DNA of 64,000 bases from Flavobacterium sp. JAS (GTDB lineage: Bacteria; Bacteroidota; Bacteroidia; Flavobacteriales; Flavobacteriaceae). The position numbers and the translations under genes were made by a program. Location: assembly GCF_020991455.1 (NCBI RefSeq), contig NZ_JAJMOX010000008.1:248001-312000 (forward strand), in the 5' to 3' direction. The notes under the pieces were generated by a model. That model did not search any database and was not told the origin of the DNA. It saw only the letters and a list, made by a program, of their open reading frames with translations. Below, piece after piece: positions 1 through 7,200 of the stretch; positions within the stretch are counted from its first letter, which is position 1; each line of letters starts with the position of its first letter.

Positions 1-322
1 GTCCGATGCAAATTTGCACCACACCGCCTAGCGCGACAGCTGCAAAAACATATTCGATTCCGTGAGATTTCATTAAAGCAATCAAAACAATAACTGTAGC
101 TCCTGCTCCACCAGAAATCATTCCGGGTCTTCCTCCAAAAATAGCAGTGACTAAACCAGCAATAAAAGCAGCATATAAACCCACAAGAGGCGGAAATCCT
201 GCTAAAATAGCAAACGACAACGATTCGGGAATCATCGTCATTGCAACTGTTAAACCGGCTAAAATTTCATTTTTATAATTGACTTTTTGAGTAAAGTCGA
301 AGAGTTGGAAAGCTTTTTTCAT
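1..322 (-). CDS. SulP-family anion transporter, N-terminal part (runs off the window)
   Basis: The first 107 residues of a membrane protein, cut by the window edge. After a short cytosolic start (MKKAFQLFDF) come hydrophobic segments with the SulP/SLC26 pattern: AGLTVAMTMIPESLSFAILAG, then PPLVGLYAAF and a Gly-rich stretch FGGRPGMISGGAGATVIV, which in this family forms TM1-TM3 and part of the anion site. The likely role is sulfate, bicarbonate or other anion transport at the inner membrane; the substrate cannot be told from this part, nor can a C-terminal STAS domain be checked. The 70-aa gene upstream lies on the same strand and may be co-transcribed. Confidence 0.85.
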   Translation of the reverse strand, partial: MKKAFQLFDFTQKVNYKNEILAGLTVAMTMIPESLSFAILAGFPPLVGLYAAFIAGLVTAIFGGRPGMISGGAGATVIVLIALMKSHGIEYVFAAVALGGVVQICIG

Positions 323-340
323 AAGAGAACAAATGTAGAA

Positions 341-445
341 AATTTGTCAATTAGAAAATATGCCAATTGAGATAATGTGTCAATTAGAAAATTAGAAAAT
401 TTTATAGATAGCGCATAATAATCATCTCATTTTCTAATTGGCACA
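341..445. repeat. Short AT-rich repeat, two direct and one inverted copy
   Basis: The word TGTCAATTAGAAAA occurs twice in direct orientation (about 345 and 379) and once inverted as TTTTCTAATTGGCA (about 430). The inverted copy could form a weak hairpin between the 70-aa gene and the SulP gene. A similar word lies near 39640. Confidence 0.5.
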
Positions 446-451
446 TTAATT

Positions 452-664
452 TTACTCTAGTTTTATACATATATACCCGAGACAATTTACGAAATCAATT
501 ATACTTTTGGGTTCTAAATCAATGCCTTCAACTCTTAATATCTTGTCGCAGTCTTCTAAATCAAAATTGATTTTATAATTGGGAAATTGATTTTGAATAA
601 CAGCAATAACGTAATTTTTGTCTGCTTCTTTTTGAACATTTGTTTTAAAAACTTCAACAATCAT
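452..664 (-). CDS. Small conserved-looking hypothetical protein (70 aa)
   Basis: No signal peptide or membrane segment. The start MIVEVFKTNVQ followed by alternating helix and strand stretches and a late Cys-Leu-Gly-Tyr-Ile-Cys suggest a compact ferredoxin-like alpha/beta fold of the kind seen in heavy-metal-associated domains, but the CxxC loop of those domains is absent. The gene lies 129 bp upstream of the SulP transporter on the same strand, so a shared transcript is possible. Function unknown; the fold suggestion is inference only. Confidence 0.6.
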   Translation of the reverse strand: MIVEVFKTNVQKEADKNYVIAVIQNQFPNYKINFDLEDCDKILRVEGIDLEPKSIIDFVNCLGYICIKLE

Positions 665-704
665 AATTGTTAATTTTAATACTTCTTTAATTTAAAATCT
701 ACTT

Positions 705-1688
705 TTAAAACGGATTATAGGAAATCCCAAATCTAAAATATCCCTGTGCATCTTCCTTCTGATCATATACATACTCAGACGTTCGCTCCCCTTTTTCTGT
801 TATACGTACACTCATAACATTATTAACACCGCCTTTAATTACTCCAATAATTCTTGGCGTAAAGCGGTATTCATATGTAATTCCCGACTTCAATTCCAAC
901 TGATTCAATTCATAAATTCCTTTCAATTTTGAATTGTTTAAATTTAAGTAAAAACTTTCTGTGTTCAATTCAGTTCCTAAGGAAATTCTTCCATTTTCTA
1001 ACAATTCTCTCCTAAACTGTAAACGTTGTGGCAAAATGAAATCAATATCCCATTTTGAATTTTCAAATTTATGATTATAGGTCAAAAGTGGTGTAACCGG
1101 AATAATCGACGAAGGATCTAACATGACCAAAGCTCCAACGGTAAGAGTTGTGTTGGCCGTTCTTTTCAGGACGATATTGGCGGTAAGAAAGCCTTTTACA
1201 CGCTGAAAATTATCCTGATTTCCGTCTACAGTAACAGTCGCATTGTAAATAACAGGTTTATGAAAAAGCGTCGAAACGTAAGTTGCACTTAAAGCAGCTG
1301 CAAAAAAATGAATTTCCTCTTTTTCTCTCGTATGAGTTGTTACTGCATTGTAGTTATAAATATCACCAAATTCATAGGTTTCATATTTATAACGCAGTGA
1401 ACTTGTTAAAACAAACCTTTTAGATTGTGAACTAAAAAAAGGCACATTGATTGCTACTTTAAATCGGTTATGACTTTCAATTCTTCCTCTTTCAAAACGT
1501 TCTCCAAAAAGCTTCGAATCAAAATTAGTTGGCCCTAACTGTTCGTATTGTACGTCCAAAATTCTCGTGGTCGGAAATTTATCAGTTACCACTTTTGCAA
1601 CCGTTTTTATTGGAGCGTCTTTTTCCTGAGCAACTGTTCGCATAGACGCAAATACAATTAAAACACAAATGATTTTTGTTTTTTTCAT
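705..1688 (-). CDS. Outer-membrane beta-barrel protein, DUF6268-like
   Basis: The start MKKTKIICVLIVFASMRTVAQ is a Sec signal peptide ending in Ala-Gln, so I chose this Met rather than one six codons upstream. The rest is rich in alternating hydrophobic and polar strands with aromatic girdle residues (FVLTSSLRYKYETYEF, WDIDFILPQRLQFRRELL) and ends in Phe (FRFGISYNPF), the usual C-terminal signature of outer-membrane barrels. It resembles flavobacterial proteins I associate with DUF6268. Function unknown. It is divergent from the LytS-type kinase gene, with which it shares the 183-bp upstream region, so the regulator of that pair could also act on it. Confidence 0.65.
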   Translation of the reverse strand: MKKTKIICVLIVFASMRTVAQEKDAPIKTVAKVVTDKFPTTRILDVQYEQLGPTNFDSKLFGERFERGRIESHNRFKVAINVPFFSSQSKRFVLTSSLRYKYETYEFGDIYNYNAVTTHTREKEEIHFFAAALSATYVSTLFHKPVIYNATVTVDGNQDNFQRVKGFLTANIVLKRTANTTLTVGALVMLDPSSIIPVTPLLTYNHKFENSKWDIDFILPQRLQFRRELLENGRISLGTELNTESFYLNLNNSKLKGIYELNQLELKSGITYEYRFTPRIIGVIKGGVNNVMSVRITEKGERTSEYVYDQKEDAQGYFRFGISYNPF

Positions 1689-1777
1689 AAGCCAATGAAA
1701 TTTCAACGTTTGATTAAAGAAAGAGGATTAAATCTCGAGGCAAATGTAATTGCGAAGTCCTGACTATAATAGCTTAA

Positions 1778-1812
1778 TTATACCAATGGCGTATTATTTA
1801 TACCAATGGCGT
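1778..1812. promoter_or_regulatory. Direct repeat, likely LytTR-regulator binding site
   Basis: TTATACCAATGGCGT occurs twice, at 1778-1792 and 1798-1812, exactly 20 bp start to start, so both copies lie on the same DNA face. Paired direct repeats about two helical turns apart are typical of LytTR-domain regulators (AgrA, BtsR/YehT), and a LytTR regulator is encoded in the operon just downstream. The pair ends 46 bp before the -7 element of that operon, an activator-like spacing. Binding is inferred. Confidence 0.55.
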
Positions 1813-1858
1813 TTGTATAATTATGGCTCCTAAAAAAGTAAAAACTATACTATTTCGT

Positions 1859-1866
1859 TAATTTTG
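1859..1866 (+). promoter_or_regulatory. Promoter -7 element (TAATTTTG) of the lytS-type gene
   Basis: Matches the Flavobacterium -7 consensus TAnnTTTG. It ends only 5 nt before the ATG, so transcription would begin at or next to the start codon and give a leaderless mRNA. No convincing -33 TTG is seen, consistent with activator dependence. Confidence 0.5.
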
Positions 1867-1871
1867 CCGTT

Positions 1872-2867
1872 ATGACGATTCTCAAAATATATCAGAACTT
1901 TTTTCTCCGAAACCTCATCGTACACACTTTTATATTTTTGGTGATTTTGGCCTGTGTTTATGACGAAATACGATTAGACGGCCATAGTTGGTCGTACATG
2001 ATCAGTAAAATAACCGTTGGCTATTTTCCTTGTATTGTATGGATTACTATTTTCAATCTTTTTATCATCAAACCTTTCTTATTCAAAAAAAAGATTAAAA
2101 CATTCTTTACACTTTTCGTCATTTACTGGACTTGTTTTTACTTTTTTATGAATTGGTTTTTCCCTCTTATGGGTTTAGGAAATTTCAAAACACTTCAAAT
2201 ATTATCGCTTATTATCAACGGAATGTTTTTTTATTTTATTCATGTTGTAATCACTAAAAAAATCATGGATACAGATAAAGACATTATGAATTTCAAGTCT
2301 GAGCTTTTATTTTTGAAACAACAGCTTAATCCGCATTTTTTACTGAATGCGATGAATAATTTATATGGAGAATCTCTGACAGAACCCGATAAAGTTCCGG
2401 ACAGGATTTTGAACCTTTCAGACATGTTGCGCTACCAAATTGAAGCTACCAAAAAAGATTATGTTCTGGTTGCCGAAGAAATAGGTTTTATTAAAAAATA
2501 CATTGAATATTATACTTTTCGAAACGATAGATTAAATGTGACTCAAAATTATACAGGCGATTTTAACAACATCGATATTCCACCTTTGTTTTTTTTGCCT
2601 TTGGTAGAAAATGCCGTTAAGTTTTCAGCAGAAACTGCCGAACCATTTATTTCACTGGATTTAAAAGTAAAATCACGATATTTATCGTTTACTCTAAAAA
2701 ATAATTATTTAGAATCAGGTTCCAGACTTTCGGGTACAGGAATTGGAATCGAAAATCTAAAAAGACGGCTTGAAGTCTACGGCTTGAAACATGAACTGAG
2801 CTGCAAAAGAGAAAAAAATACTTTTAGTGTAAAACTGAATATATGGGACTTACCTATCGTTGCCTGA
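1872..2867 (+). CDS. LytS/YehU-type membrane sensor histidine kinase
   Basis: About four N-terminal membrane helices (residues ~12-30, 45-65, 75-95, 105-125) precede a His_kinase (PF06580) domain with the hallmark QQLNPHFLLNAMNNL, in which the His of NPHF, near residue 154, is the expected phospho-acceptor. An ATPase domain follows with an N-box-like LPLVENAVKF and a G-box GTGIGIENLKRRL. No extracytoplasmic sensor domain is present, so the stimulus is probably sensed in or near the membrane. The last 25 nt overlap the start of the LytTR regulator gene, which points to translational coupling and a cognate pair. Confidence 0.9.
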   Translation: MTILKIYQNFFLRNLIVHTFIFLVILACVYDEIRLDGHSWSYMISKITVGYFPCIVWITIFNLFIIKPFLFKKKIKTFFTLFVIYWTCFYFFMNWFFPLMGLGNFKTLQILSLIINGMFFYFIHVVITKKIMDTDKDIMNFKSELLFLKQQLNPHFLLNAMNNLYGESLTEPDKVPDRILNLSDMLRYQIEATKKDYVLVAEEIGFIKKYIEYYTFRNDRLNVTQNYTGDFNNIDIPPLFFLPLVENAVKFSAETAEPFISLDLKVKSRYLSFTLKNNYLESGSRLSGTGIGIENLKRRLEVYGLKHELSCKREKNTFSVKLNIWDLPIVA

Positions 2868-3553
2868 TCATTGATGATGAAACGCCTGCACATAAGGCGC
2901 TAGCTTCGCACATTGCAAGATGTGACGATCTGGAACATTCCGGAAGTGCGTTCAGCGGCATGGAAGCAGTAAAAATGCTCAATGAAAACAAGTATGATAT
3001 TATTTTCCTGGACATTAATATGCCTGTAATTTCAGGTATTGAATTGATGGAATTACAACCTAATCGCCCTATAACTATTGTTACCACAGCTTATTCTGAC
3101 TTTGCCCTTTCAGCGTATCAAAACGATGCGATTGATTATTTACTGAAACCTATTTCGTTTGAAAAATTCTCTAAAGCAATCGAAAAAGCCAAAACTTTTT
3201 ACTCAGGTAAAAGTCTTAAAAAAGAAAATACTGCCAGCGAAAGAACACTTTCGTACCGCGCCAACGGTCAAATGATTGATACTCTTTTGAGCGATATTCT
3301 TTATATTGAAAGTCTGGGCAACTACATGAAATTGTACAGCAAAAAACTAAAATCTCCCCTAATTATTTATGGTTCGCTATCAAGCATTGCCGACGAAATA
3401 AATAGTACTGATTTCGTTCAGGTACATCGTTCGTACATTGTAAATACCCGCGAAATATCTTCTAAAACTTTTAAAACGATTACCTTATCTAATCAAGAAA
3501 TTATTCCTGTGGGGAGAAAATACCAGATTTTATTGGATAGTTTTTTCAAATAG
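2843..3553 (+). CDS. LytTR-family response regulator
   Basis: Residues 1-120 form a receiver domain: CLIIDDE gives the acidic pair, IIFLDINMP the phospho-accepting Asp (~residue 55), VTTAYSDFAL the switch Thr and DYLLKPI the conserved Lys. Residues ~140-236 are a LytTR DNA-binding domain (YIESLGNYMKLY…VHRSYIVNTREI…VGRKYQ). It overlaps the kinase gene by 25 nt and is probably its partner. The 20-bp direct repeat upstream of the operon is the obvious candidate operator, so autoregulation is likely. A strong terminator follows. Other targets are unknown, but the divergent outer-membrane gene shares the region. Confidence 0.92.
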   Translation: MGLTYRCLIIDDETPAHKALASHIARCDDLEHSGSAFSGMEAVKMLNENKYDIIFLDINMPVISGIELMELQPNRPITIVTTAYSDFALSAYQNDAIDYLLKPISFEKFSKAIEKAKTFYSGKSLKKENTASERTLSYRANGQMIDTLLSDILYIESLGNYMKLYSKKLKSPLIIYGSLSSIADEINSTDFVQVHRSYIVNTREISSKTFKTITLSNQEIIPVGRKYQILLDSFFK

Positions 3554-3576
3554 AGATTTCTTAATTATAACTTTAT

Positions 3577-3616
3577 AAAAAGCTCAACTTTAAATTGTTG
3601 AGCTTTTTTATTTTTG
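3577..3616 (+). terminator. Intrinsic terminator of the lytS/lytTR operon
   Basis: AAAAAGCTCAAC pairs with GTTGAGCTTTTT around a short A/T loop, followed by TTATTTTT. It begins 23 bp after the regulator's stop codon. Confidence 0.85.
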
Positions 3617-3626
3617 TAATAAAAAA

Positions 3627-3645
3627 CCGTATAAATACCCATTGT
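3627..3645 (+). promoter_or_regulatory. 19-bp motif shared with 6925-6943 (copy A)
   Basis: CCGTATAAATACCCATTGT differs by one base from the copy at 6925-6943. It lies 74 bp before the first ATG of the cassette at 3720 and about 50 bp before a weak -7-like TATTTTAT (3695). Probably an activator site; the protein that binds it is not known. Confidence 0.45.
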
Positions 3646-3719
3646 TATTTCTTAAACAATTGTTAATTTTGTTAAAGTTTTTTTTAATCCTTTCTATTTT
3701 ATCTTCTAAAAATTTTAAA

Positions 3720-3812
3720 ATGCAAGCAAACTCAAAGGACTTTACAAAGTTGGCCCAGTTTTATTTAGATATTAAAAAGACAATTGATTTTTACATTGCC
3801 AATATTGAATAA
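3720..3812 (+). CDS. Possible 30-aa small protein at the head of an unknown cassette
   Basis: An ATG-to-TAA frame of 31 codons (MQANSKDFTKLAQ…YIANIE) that predicts one amphipathic helix with no signal peptide. It is the first ATG after the 19-bp motif and ends 43 bp before the next gene. Support is contextual only: position, A-rich upstream sequence and plausible composition. It could equally be untranslated leader. An ancestral longer frame joined to the 115-aa protein is unlikely, because the two are in different frames. Confidence 0.35.
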   Translation: MQANSKDFTKLAQFYLDIKKTIDFYIANIE

Positions 3813-3855
3813 ATCAAAAAGTATTCTTAATCATAAACTTAAATACAATTTCAAA

Positions 3856-4203
3856 ATGGACACGTTAAACATTCCAGAGAATACAGTGGTTAAATTACAA
3901 GTAAACATAAGTTCTGATGCTGTTGTTGCAACTAATGTTAGTATAAATGATGTAATTGTAAAAAAAAGCACTCAATATAAGTTTACTACAGACTTGGGTA
4001 CTGTTTCATTATTAACTCATAAAGGACTTTCGGTTGTATCATCATTTTTTGTTTCAACTGGAAATATAGATGCCATTATGAATGTAACTCAGGTTAGCAA
4101 TAGTCTTTTATATGATAATCAAAAAGTAGAATTACAAGTATATAAACAGAAGATTACACAAAACTTTTTCATTGTATACTCATCTGTTAATCTAACATTT
4201 TAA
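3856..4203 (+). CDS. Unrecognised 115-aa beta-rich protein
   Basis: I chose ATG 3856 (MDTLNIPENTVV), preceded by an A-rich tract, over an in-frame TTG 24 codons upstream that would add an unconserved-looking, positively charged leader. The protein is rich in Val, Thr, Ser and Asn with alternating strand patterns (VVKLQVNISS, VELQVYKQ) and has no Cys, no signal peptide and no membrane helix, so it is probably a small cytosolic beta-sandwich or a subunit of an assembly. It is separated by only 3 bp from the following outer-membrane gene, so the two are surely co-transcribed. I do not recognise the family. Confidence 0.7.
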   Translation: MDTLNIPENTVVKLQVNISSDAVVATNVSINDVIVKKSTQYKFTTDLGTVSLLTHKGLSVVSSFFVSTGNIDAIMNVTQVSNSLLYDNQKVELQVYKQKITQNFFIVYSSVNLTF

Positions 4204-4206
4204 AAT

Positions 4207-5304
4207 ATGAAGACGTTATATTCCTTAATAGTATTTATTTTCATAGGGACAACCGCATCCTTTGGACAAGTTAATTTGAATGAGTTTCAGATGTCTAATA
4301 ATACCAGTCCTTCATTTTTGCTACTTGAAGAAACGGTTACTGACATTTACACACCAGAAAATGTTAAGGCTCTTGCATTGCATGTTCAAAGCAACTTTGG
4401 AGAAAGCATGGCAATAGAAGTAGCACCTTATTTCTTTATAAATCCAAAGAGTAAAAATAGGACCTATTATAAATACATTGGTGTTTATGATGACAAGGGA
4501 GAACTAAAACAAAATCCCTTTAGTGGACTTAATACTACAACTATATCATTTGCTTATTTAAAAAAAGATTACGAAAATATTGAAGGTGACAGCGAGAACA
4601 AAACATTCGCGATTGGAGCGAGAACTACTTTAATCCGTTTCTATAATAAGAAAAAAGTTATGGATAATGCAACTGAACTAGCTAACGCATTATCTCAACT
4701 CGCAAGCCCTCCGATGGAAATTTTAACCATGCCTCAAGGGCCAGATAAAGAAGAGGCTTTGAAAAAATTTTACTTAGAAAAGCAGAAAGTTGATGAACGA
4801 TTTAAAAAATTTCAGAAAACAATAAAACCTATTTTTAAAGTAGATGTTGCCGGAGCATATAGTGATCTTTTTACAGACAATTCCGTAAATTCCGGCACAG
4901 TTAATCGTCTGGGAGCATGGCTTACTGGAGAATTTAGTCTTATTATAAATGAAGATGATGAACAAAGCAGTACAAACAATTATATCAACTTACTTATAAC
5001 TAGCCGCTATATAGAAGATGGATTTAATTCTACTAACGGAATTGACTTTTCAACAAATTACTATAGAGATTTTGGAGGCAAAATTAGTATGGATTTGGGT
5101 AAATTTTCCTTTGCATACGAGTACATAAATAGAAATGGCTCTATTTCAAGTAAAAGATCTGTTGGAAATATCAGTTTTGCCATCAACAAGGACATCACTC
5201 TTACTGGGGGATTTGGCAAGGATTTTAATACTACTGACAATTTATTGACATTATTTGGAATCAATTGGGGAATGAATTTTGGAAACTCCTCTGCTTCATT
5301 ATAA
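4207..5304 (+). CDS. Unrecognised outer-membrane beta-barrel protein (365 aa)
   Basis: A Sec signal peptide (MKTLYSLIVFIFIGTTASFGQ) is followed by a globular part, a Lys/Glu-rich helical insert at about residues 150-205 (EEALKKFYLEKQKVDERFKKF) and a C-terminal half of repeated barrel strands (YINLLITSRYIEDGF, GKFSFAYEYINRNG, NISFAINKDITLTGGFG, LFGINWGMNFG). Outer-membrane location is inferred. It follows the 115-aa gene by 3 bp and ends before a strong terminator, so it is the last gene of the cassette. The small partner may be made in stoichiometry with it. No family recognised. Confidence 0.75.
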   Translation: MKTLYSLIVFIFIGTTASFGQVNLNEFQMSNNTSPSFLLLEETVTDIYTPENVKALALHVQSNFGESMAIEVAPYFFINPKSKNRTYYKYIGVYDDKGELKQNPFSGLNTTTISFAYLKKDYENIEGDSENKTFAIGARTTLIRFYNKKKVMDNATELANALSQLASPPMEILTMPQGPDKEEALKKFYLEKQKVDERFKKFQKTIKPIFKVDVAGAYSDLFTDNSVNSGTVNRLGAWLTGEFSLIINEDDEQSSTNNYINLLITSRYIEDGFNSTNGIDFSTNYYRDFGGKISMDLGKFSFAYEYINRNGSISSKRSVGNISFAINKDITLTGGFGKDFNTTDNLLTLFGINWGMNFGNSSASL

Positions 5305-5397
5305 GTTGGGTTTAGTACTAATTGCATGAAATATATTTCAAACCTAATAGTAATAACAATATAGATTTTGAAATTTCAACCTTATATAGTCTTTTCA

Positions 5398-5440
5398 TAA
5401 AAAGCTGCGCAAATATCTTCGGGTTTCGCGCAGCTTTTTA
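5398..5440. terminator. Strong bidirectional terminator
   Basis: AAAAAGCTGCGC pairs with GCGCAGCTTTTT around a loop of 17 nt. T tracts on both strands let it serve both the cassette and the convergent YkgJ-type gene. Confidence 0.85.
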
Positions 5441-5476
5441 ATTTTCTCATAAATTGTAGACCTAATAAAAATCTTC

Positions 5477-6085
5477 TTAAGCAATGTTTTCAAGTCCACC
5501 CGGAAATGGTCTGTAGGCGTAATAATGTAAAACCTCTTCAATAGCTCTTTTTAGCGCTTCGTTTATAGGCAGTAAAGTCATTCCCATTTTATAATCAATT
5601 TGTGCAAGCTGCATATAATAATCAGTAAAAATGGGTACATATTCCCCTTTGTTAATGGCTTCTTCGGCTTCATTAAAGTTTTGTTGTTGTTCTTCTTTAA
5701 TAATTTTGCAGGTGGCTAATCTTAGTTTCCCGTATTTGTCTGTGTTTGCAGCATAACCAAAAAGACGGCATATTAATCCGCGATAACGGTAATTGCTACA
5801 ACTTCCTTTATGATGTTCTAATACGGAAAGTGGTCGATATAAAAGGCAGTTTTTAGTAGACGAATTGTTTAATTCTTCTAAGGTTTCCTCGGCTTTGCCA
5901 TTTAAAAATAAATGAAACGCCCAAGGTAAAAATTCTAAAGGAGAAGCGTCTATGTTTGGTTTAGAACAGCATTTACCACAGCCTGCGTTGCAATACAAAT
6001 GAGTTTCAGATTTGAAAGCGGTTATTTCAATTTCAAGACGGTCAAACAATTCCTCAACCCGCCTAACTTTCTGTTCTATTCCCAT
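5477..6085 (-). CDS. YkgJ-family (UPF0153) cysteine-cluster protein
   Basis: Near the N-terminus is CNAGCGKCC (Cys32, Cys36, Cys39, Cys40), the CxxxCxxCC hallmark of the zinc/iron-chelating YkgJ family. Further Cys residues follow in KNCLLY, GSCSNYRYRGLICRLFGY and LATC, the usual arrangement in which the second half of the cluster lies near residues 97-125. At 202 aa it is of normal length. No signal peptide: cytosolic. The molecular role of the family is not settled; metal binding is inferred from the Cys pattern. It stands alone, convergent with the unknown cassette. Confidence 0.85.
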   Translation of the reverse strand: MGIEQKVRRVEELFDRLEIEITAFKSETHLYCNAGCGKCCSKPNIDASPLEFLPWAFHLFLNGKAEETLEELNNSSTKNCLLYRPLSVLEHHKGSCSNYRYRGLICRLFGYAANTDKYGKLRLATCKIIKEEQQQNFNEAEEAINKGEYVPIFTDYYMQLAQIDYKMGMTLLPINEALKRAIEEVLHYYAYRPFPGGLENIA

Positions 6086-6370
6086 TGTTTTTTTCGTAAG
6101 GTAGACTAATAGAAATAGCTCATGCTAGGATCATGGTTTTATTATGAATAGTTTATGTATCCACTCCATAAAGTATAAACCATACAAATGCACACTATGT
6201 TTCTCAAAAATTCTTTCAAAAAGTTGTAAAACAAAATTTGTCGTTTTTTAAAAGCTTATAGTTTCCAGTAACCGTAAATCTTTTCTTCAAAAAAAACTTC
6301 ACCAAAACAATTTTTCCTACATAAATAATTATATTCGCAACGCCACTAATCGTTAAAAAATTGTAGAAAA

Positions 6371-6838
6371 ATGACCATTTTCAAAAAACTATTTAGAAAA
6401 TCAGATTTAGAATGCCCCAGATGTCTAGGAAAAGCTTTTGTTGATTGGGATGATATAAAACGTTTAAACAGACAATTAAAATGGGTACCTGCACCCTGCG
6501 CTTATTGCTACGGCAAGGGAAAAGTTTCTGAAGAAATGCTATCAAAAGTTCCTGTAGATTACACTTACCTAACTATAGATTTACCGGAATCAGAAATGGA
6601 TAAAATAAAAGAAGGAAACAAAGAAACACTGGAAAAAGGAAGGCAGCGTGATCTTTTTTTAGACAATCTTATAAGCTATGCTGAGCATCATTATACAAAC
6701 AACAAAATGGACGCTATAAGTATTGCTGATTTATATCTTAGTACCGAAGATGAAACTGCTTTATTTTCGTTAGAAAGAAAAAATCTAATACAATTTATTG
6801 AAAAAGTAATTGAGTTAAAAAAACCTGAACTCAATTAA
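6371..6838 (+). CDS. Small protein with DnaJ-like CxxCxGxG zinc motifs
   Basis: Residues 15-20 (CPRCLG) and 43-50 (CAYCYGKG) give two CxxC knuckles like those of the DnaJ Cys-rich domain, enough for one zinc ion. The rest (~60-155) is acidic and helical with no signal peptide or membrane segment. There is no J domain and no chaperone partner nearby. The upstream 285 bp between it and the divergent YkgJ gene show no clear terminator. I do not recognise a named family; a zinc-stabilised adaptor is a guess. Confidence 0.65.
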   Translation: MTIFKKLFRKSDLECPRCLGKAFVDWDDIKRLNRQLKWVPAPCAYCYGKGKVSEEMLSKVPVDYTYLTIDLPESEMDKIKEGNKETLEKGRQRDLFLDNLISYAEHHYTNNKMDAISIADLYLSTEDETALFSLERKNLIQFIEKVIELKKPELN

Positions 6839-6924
6839 CTTAGGTAATATTTTCTGTTTTACCTCGCAAAATACTTACCCTAAAAACTTCATGAATATCT
6901 CTGATTTTACGGTTTTCTAAAAAC

Positions 6925-6943
6925 CCGTATAAATACGCATTGT
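6925..6943 (+). promoter_or_regulatory. 19-bp motif shared with 3627-3645 (copy B)
   Basis: CCGTATAAATACGCATTGT, 18 of 19 bases identical to copy A. It ends 39 bp before a -7-like TACTTTTA (6983-6990); copy A ends 49 bp before its -7-like element, one helical turn further, as expected for an activator site on the same DNA face. The 361-bp gap between the flanking genes holds this motif and the candidate RNA that follows. Confidence 0.45.
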
Positions 6944-6994
6944 CAAAACTTTATTAAGTGGTAAAATTGCCCTGAATAATTTTACTTTTAAAAT

Positions 6995-7100
6995 ATAATT
7001 TTCCTTAATGGAAGATTATTTAAATGATGTCATTTTTTTTGGAACAATTAAAGCGAGATTTCTAATCGATTCCTACGATTAAAAGTCTCGCTTTTTTTTT
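6995..7100 (+). ncRNA. Candidate small RNA (~105 nt) ending in an intrinsic terminator
   Basis: The start is placed about 5 nt after the -7-like TACTTTTA. The end is a strong hairpin at 7049-7100 whose outer stem AAAGCGAGA/TCTCGCTTT closes an inner AATCG/CGATT stem, followed by nine or more T. No gene precedes the terminator except a 24-codon frame (7009-7083, MEDYLNDVIFFG…), which runs into the hairpin and may be fortuitous or a leader peptide. A regulated small RNA is the simplest reading of motif, promoter and terminator. Expression is unproven. Confidence 0.4.
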
Positions 7101-7200
7101 AAAATCTAATTAACCTCTTAGAAACTCAAAACCTTACAGCCTTTTAAAAAAACCTTTGTATCTTTGAACCTTAGTCCCTCAGAACCTACAAAGAAAAAAT

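Noticed and set aside
3784..3855. TTG start for the 115-aa protein adding 24 residues
   Set aside because: The added part overlaps the preceding small ORF, lacks a plausible ribosome entry and reads like leader; ATG 3856 is preferred.
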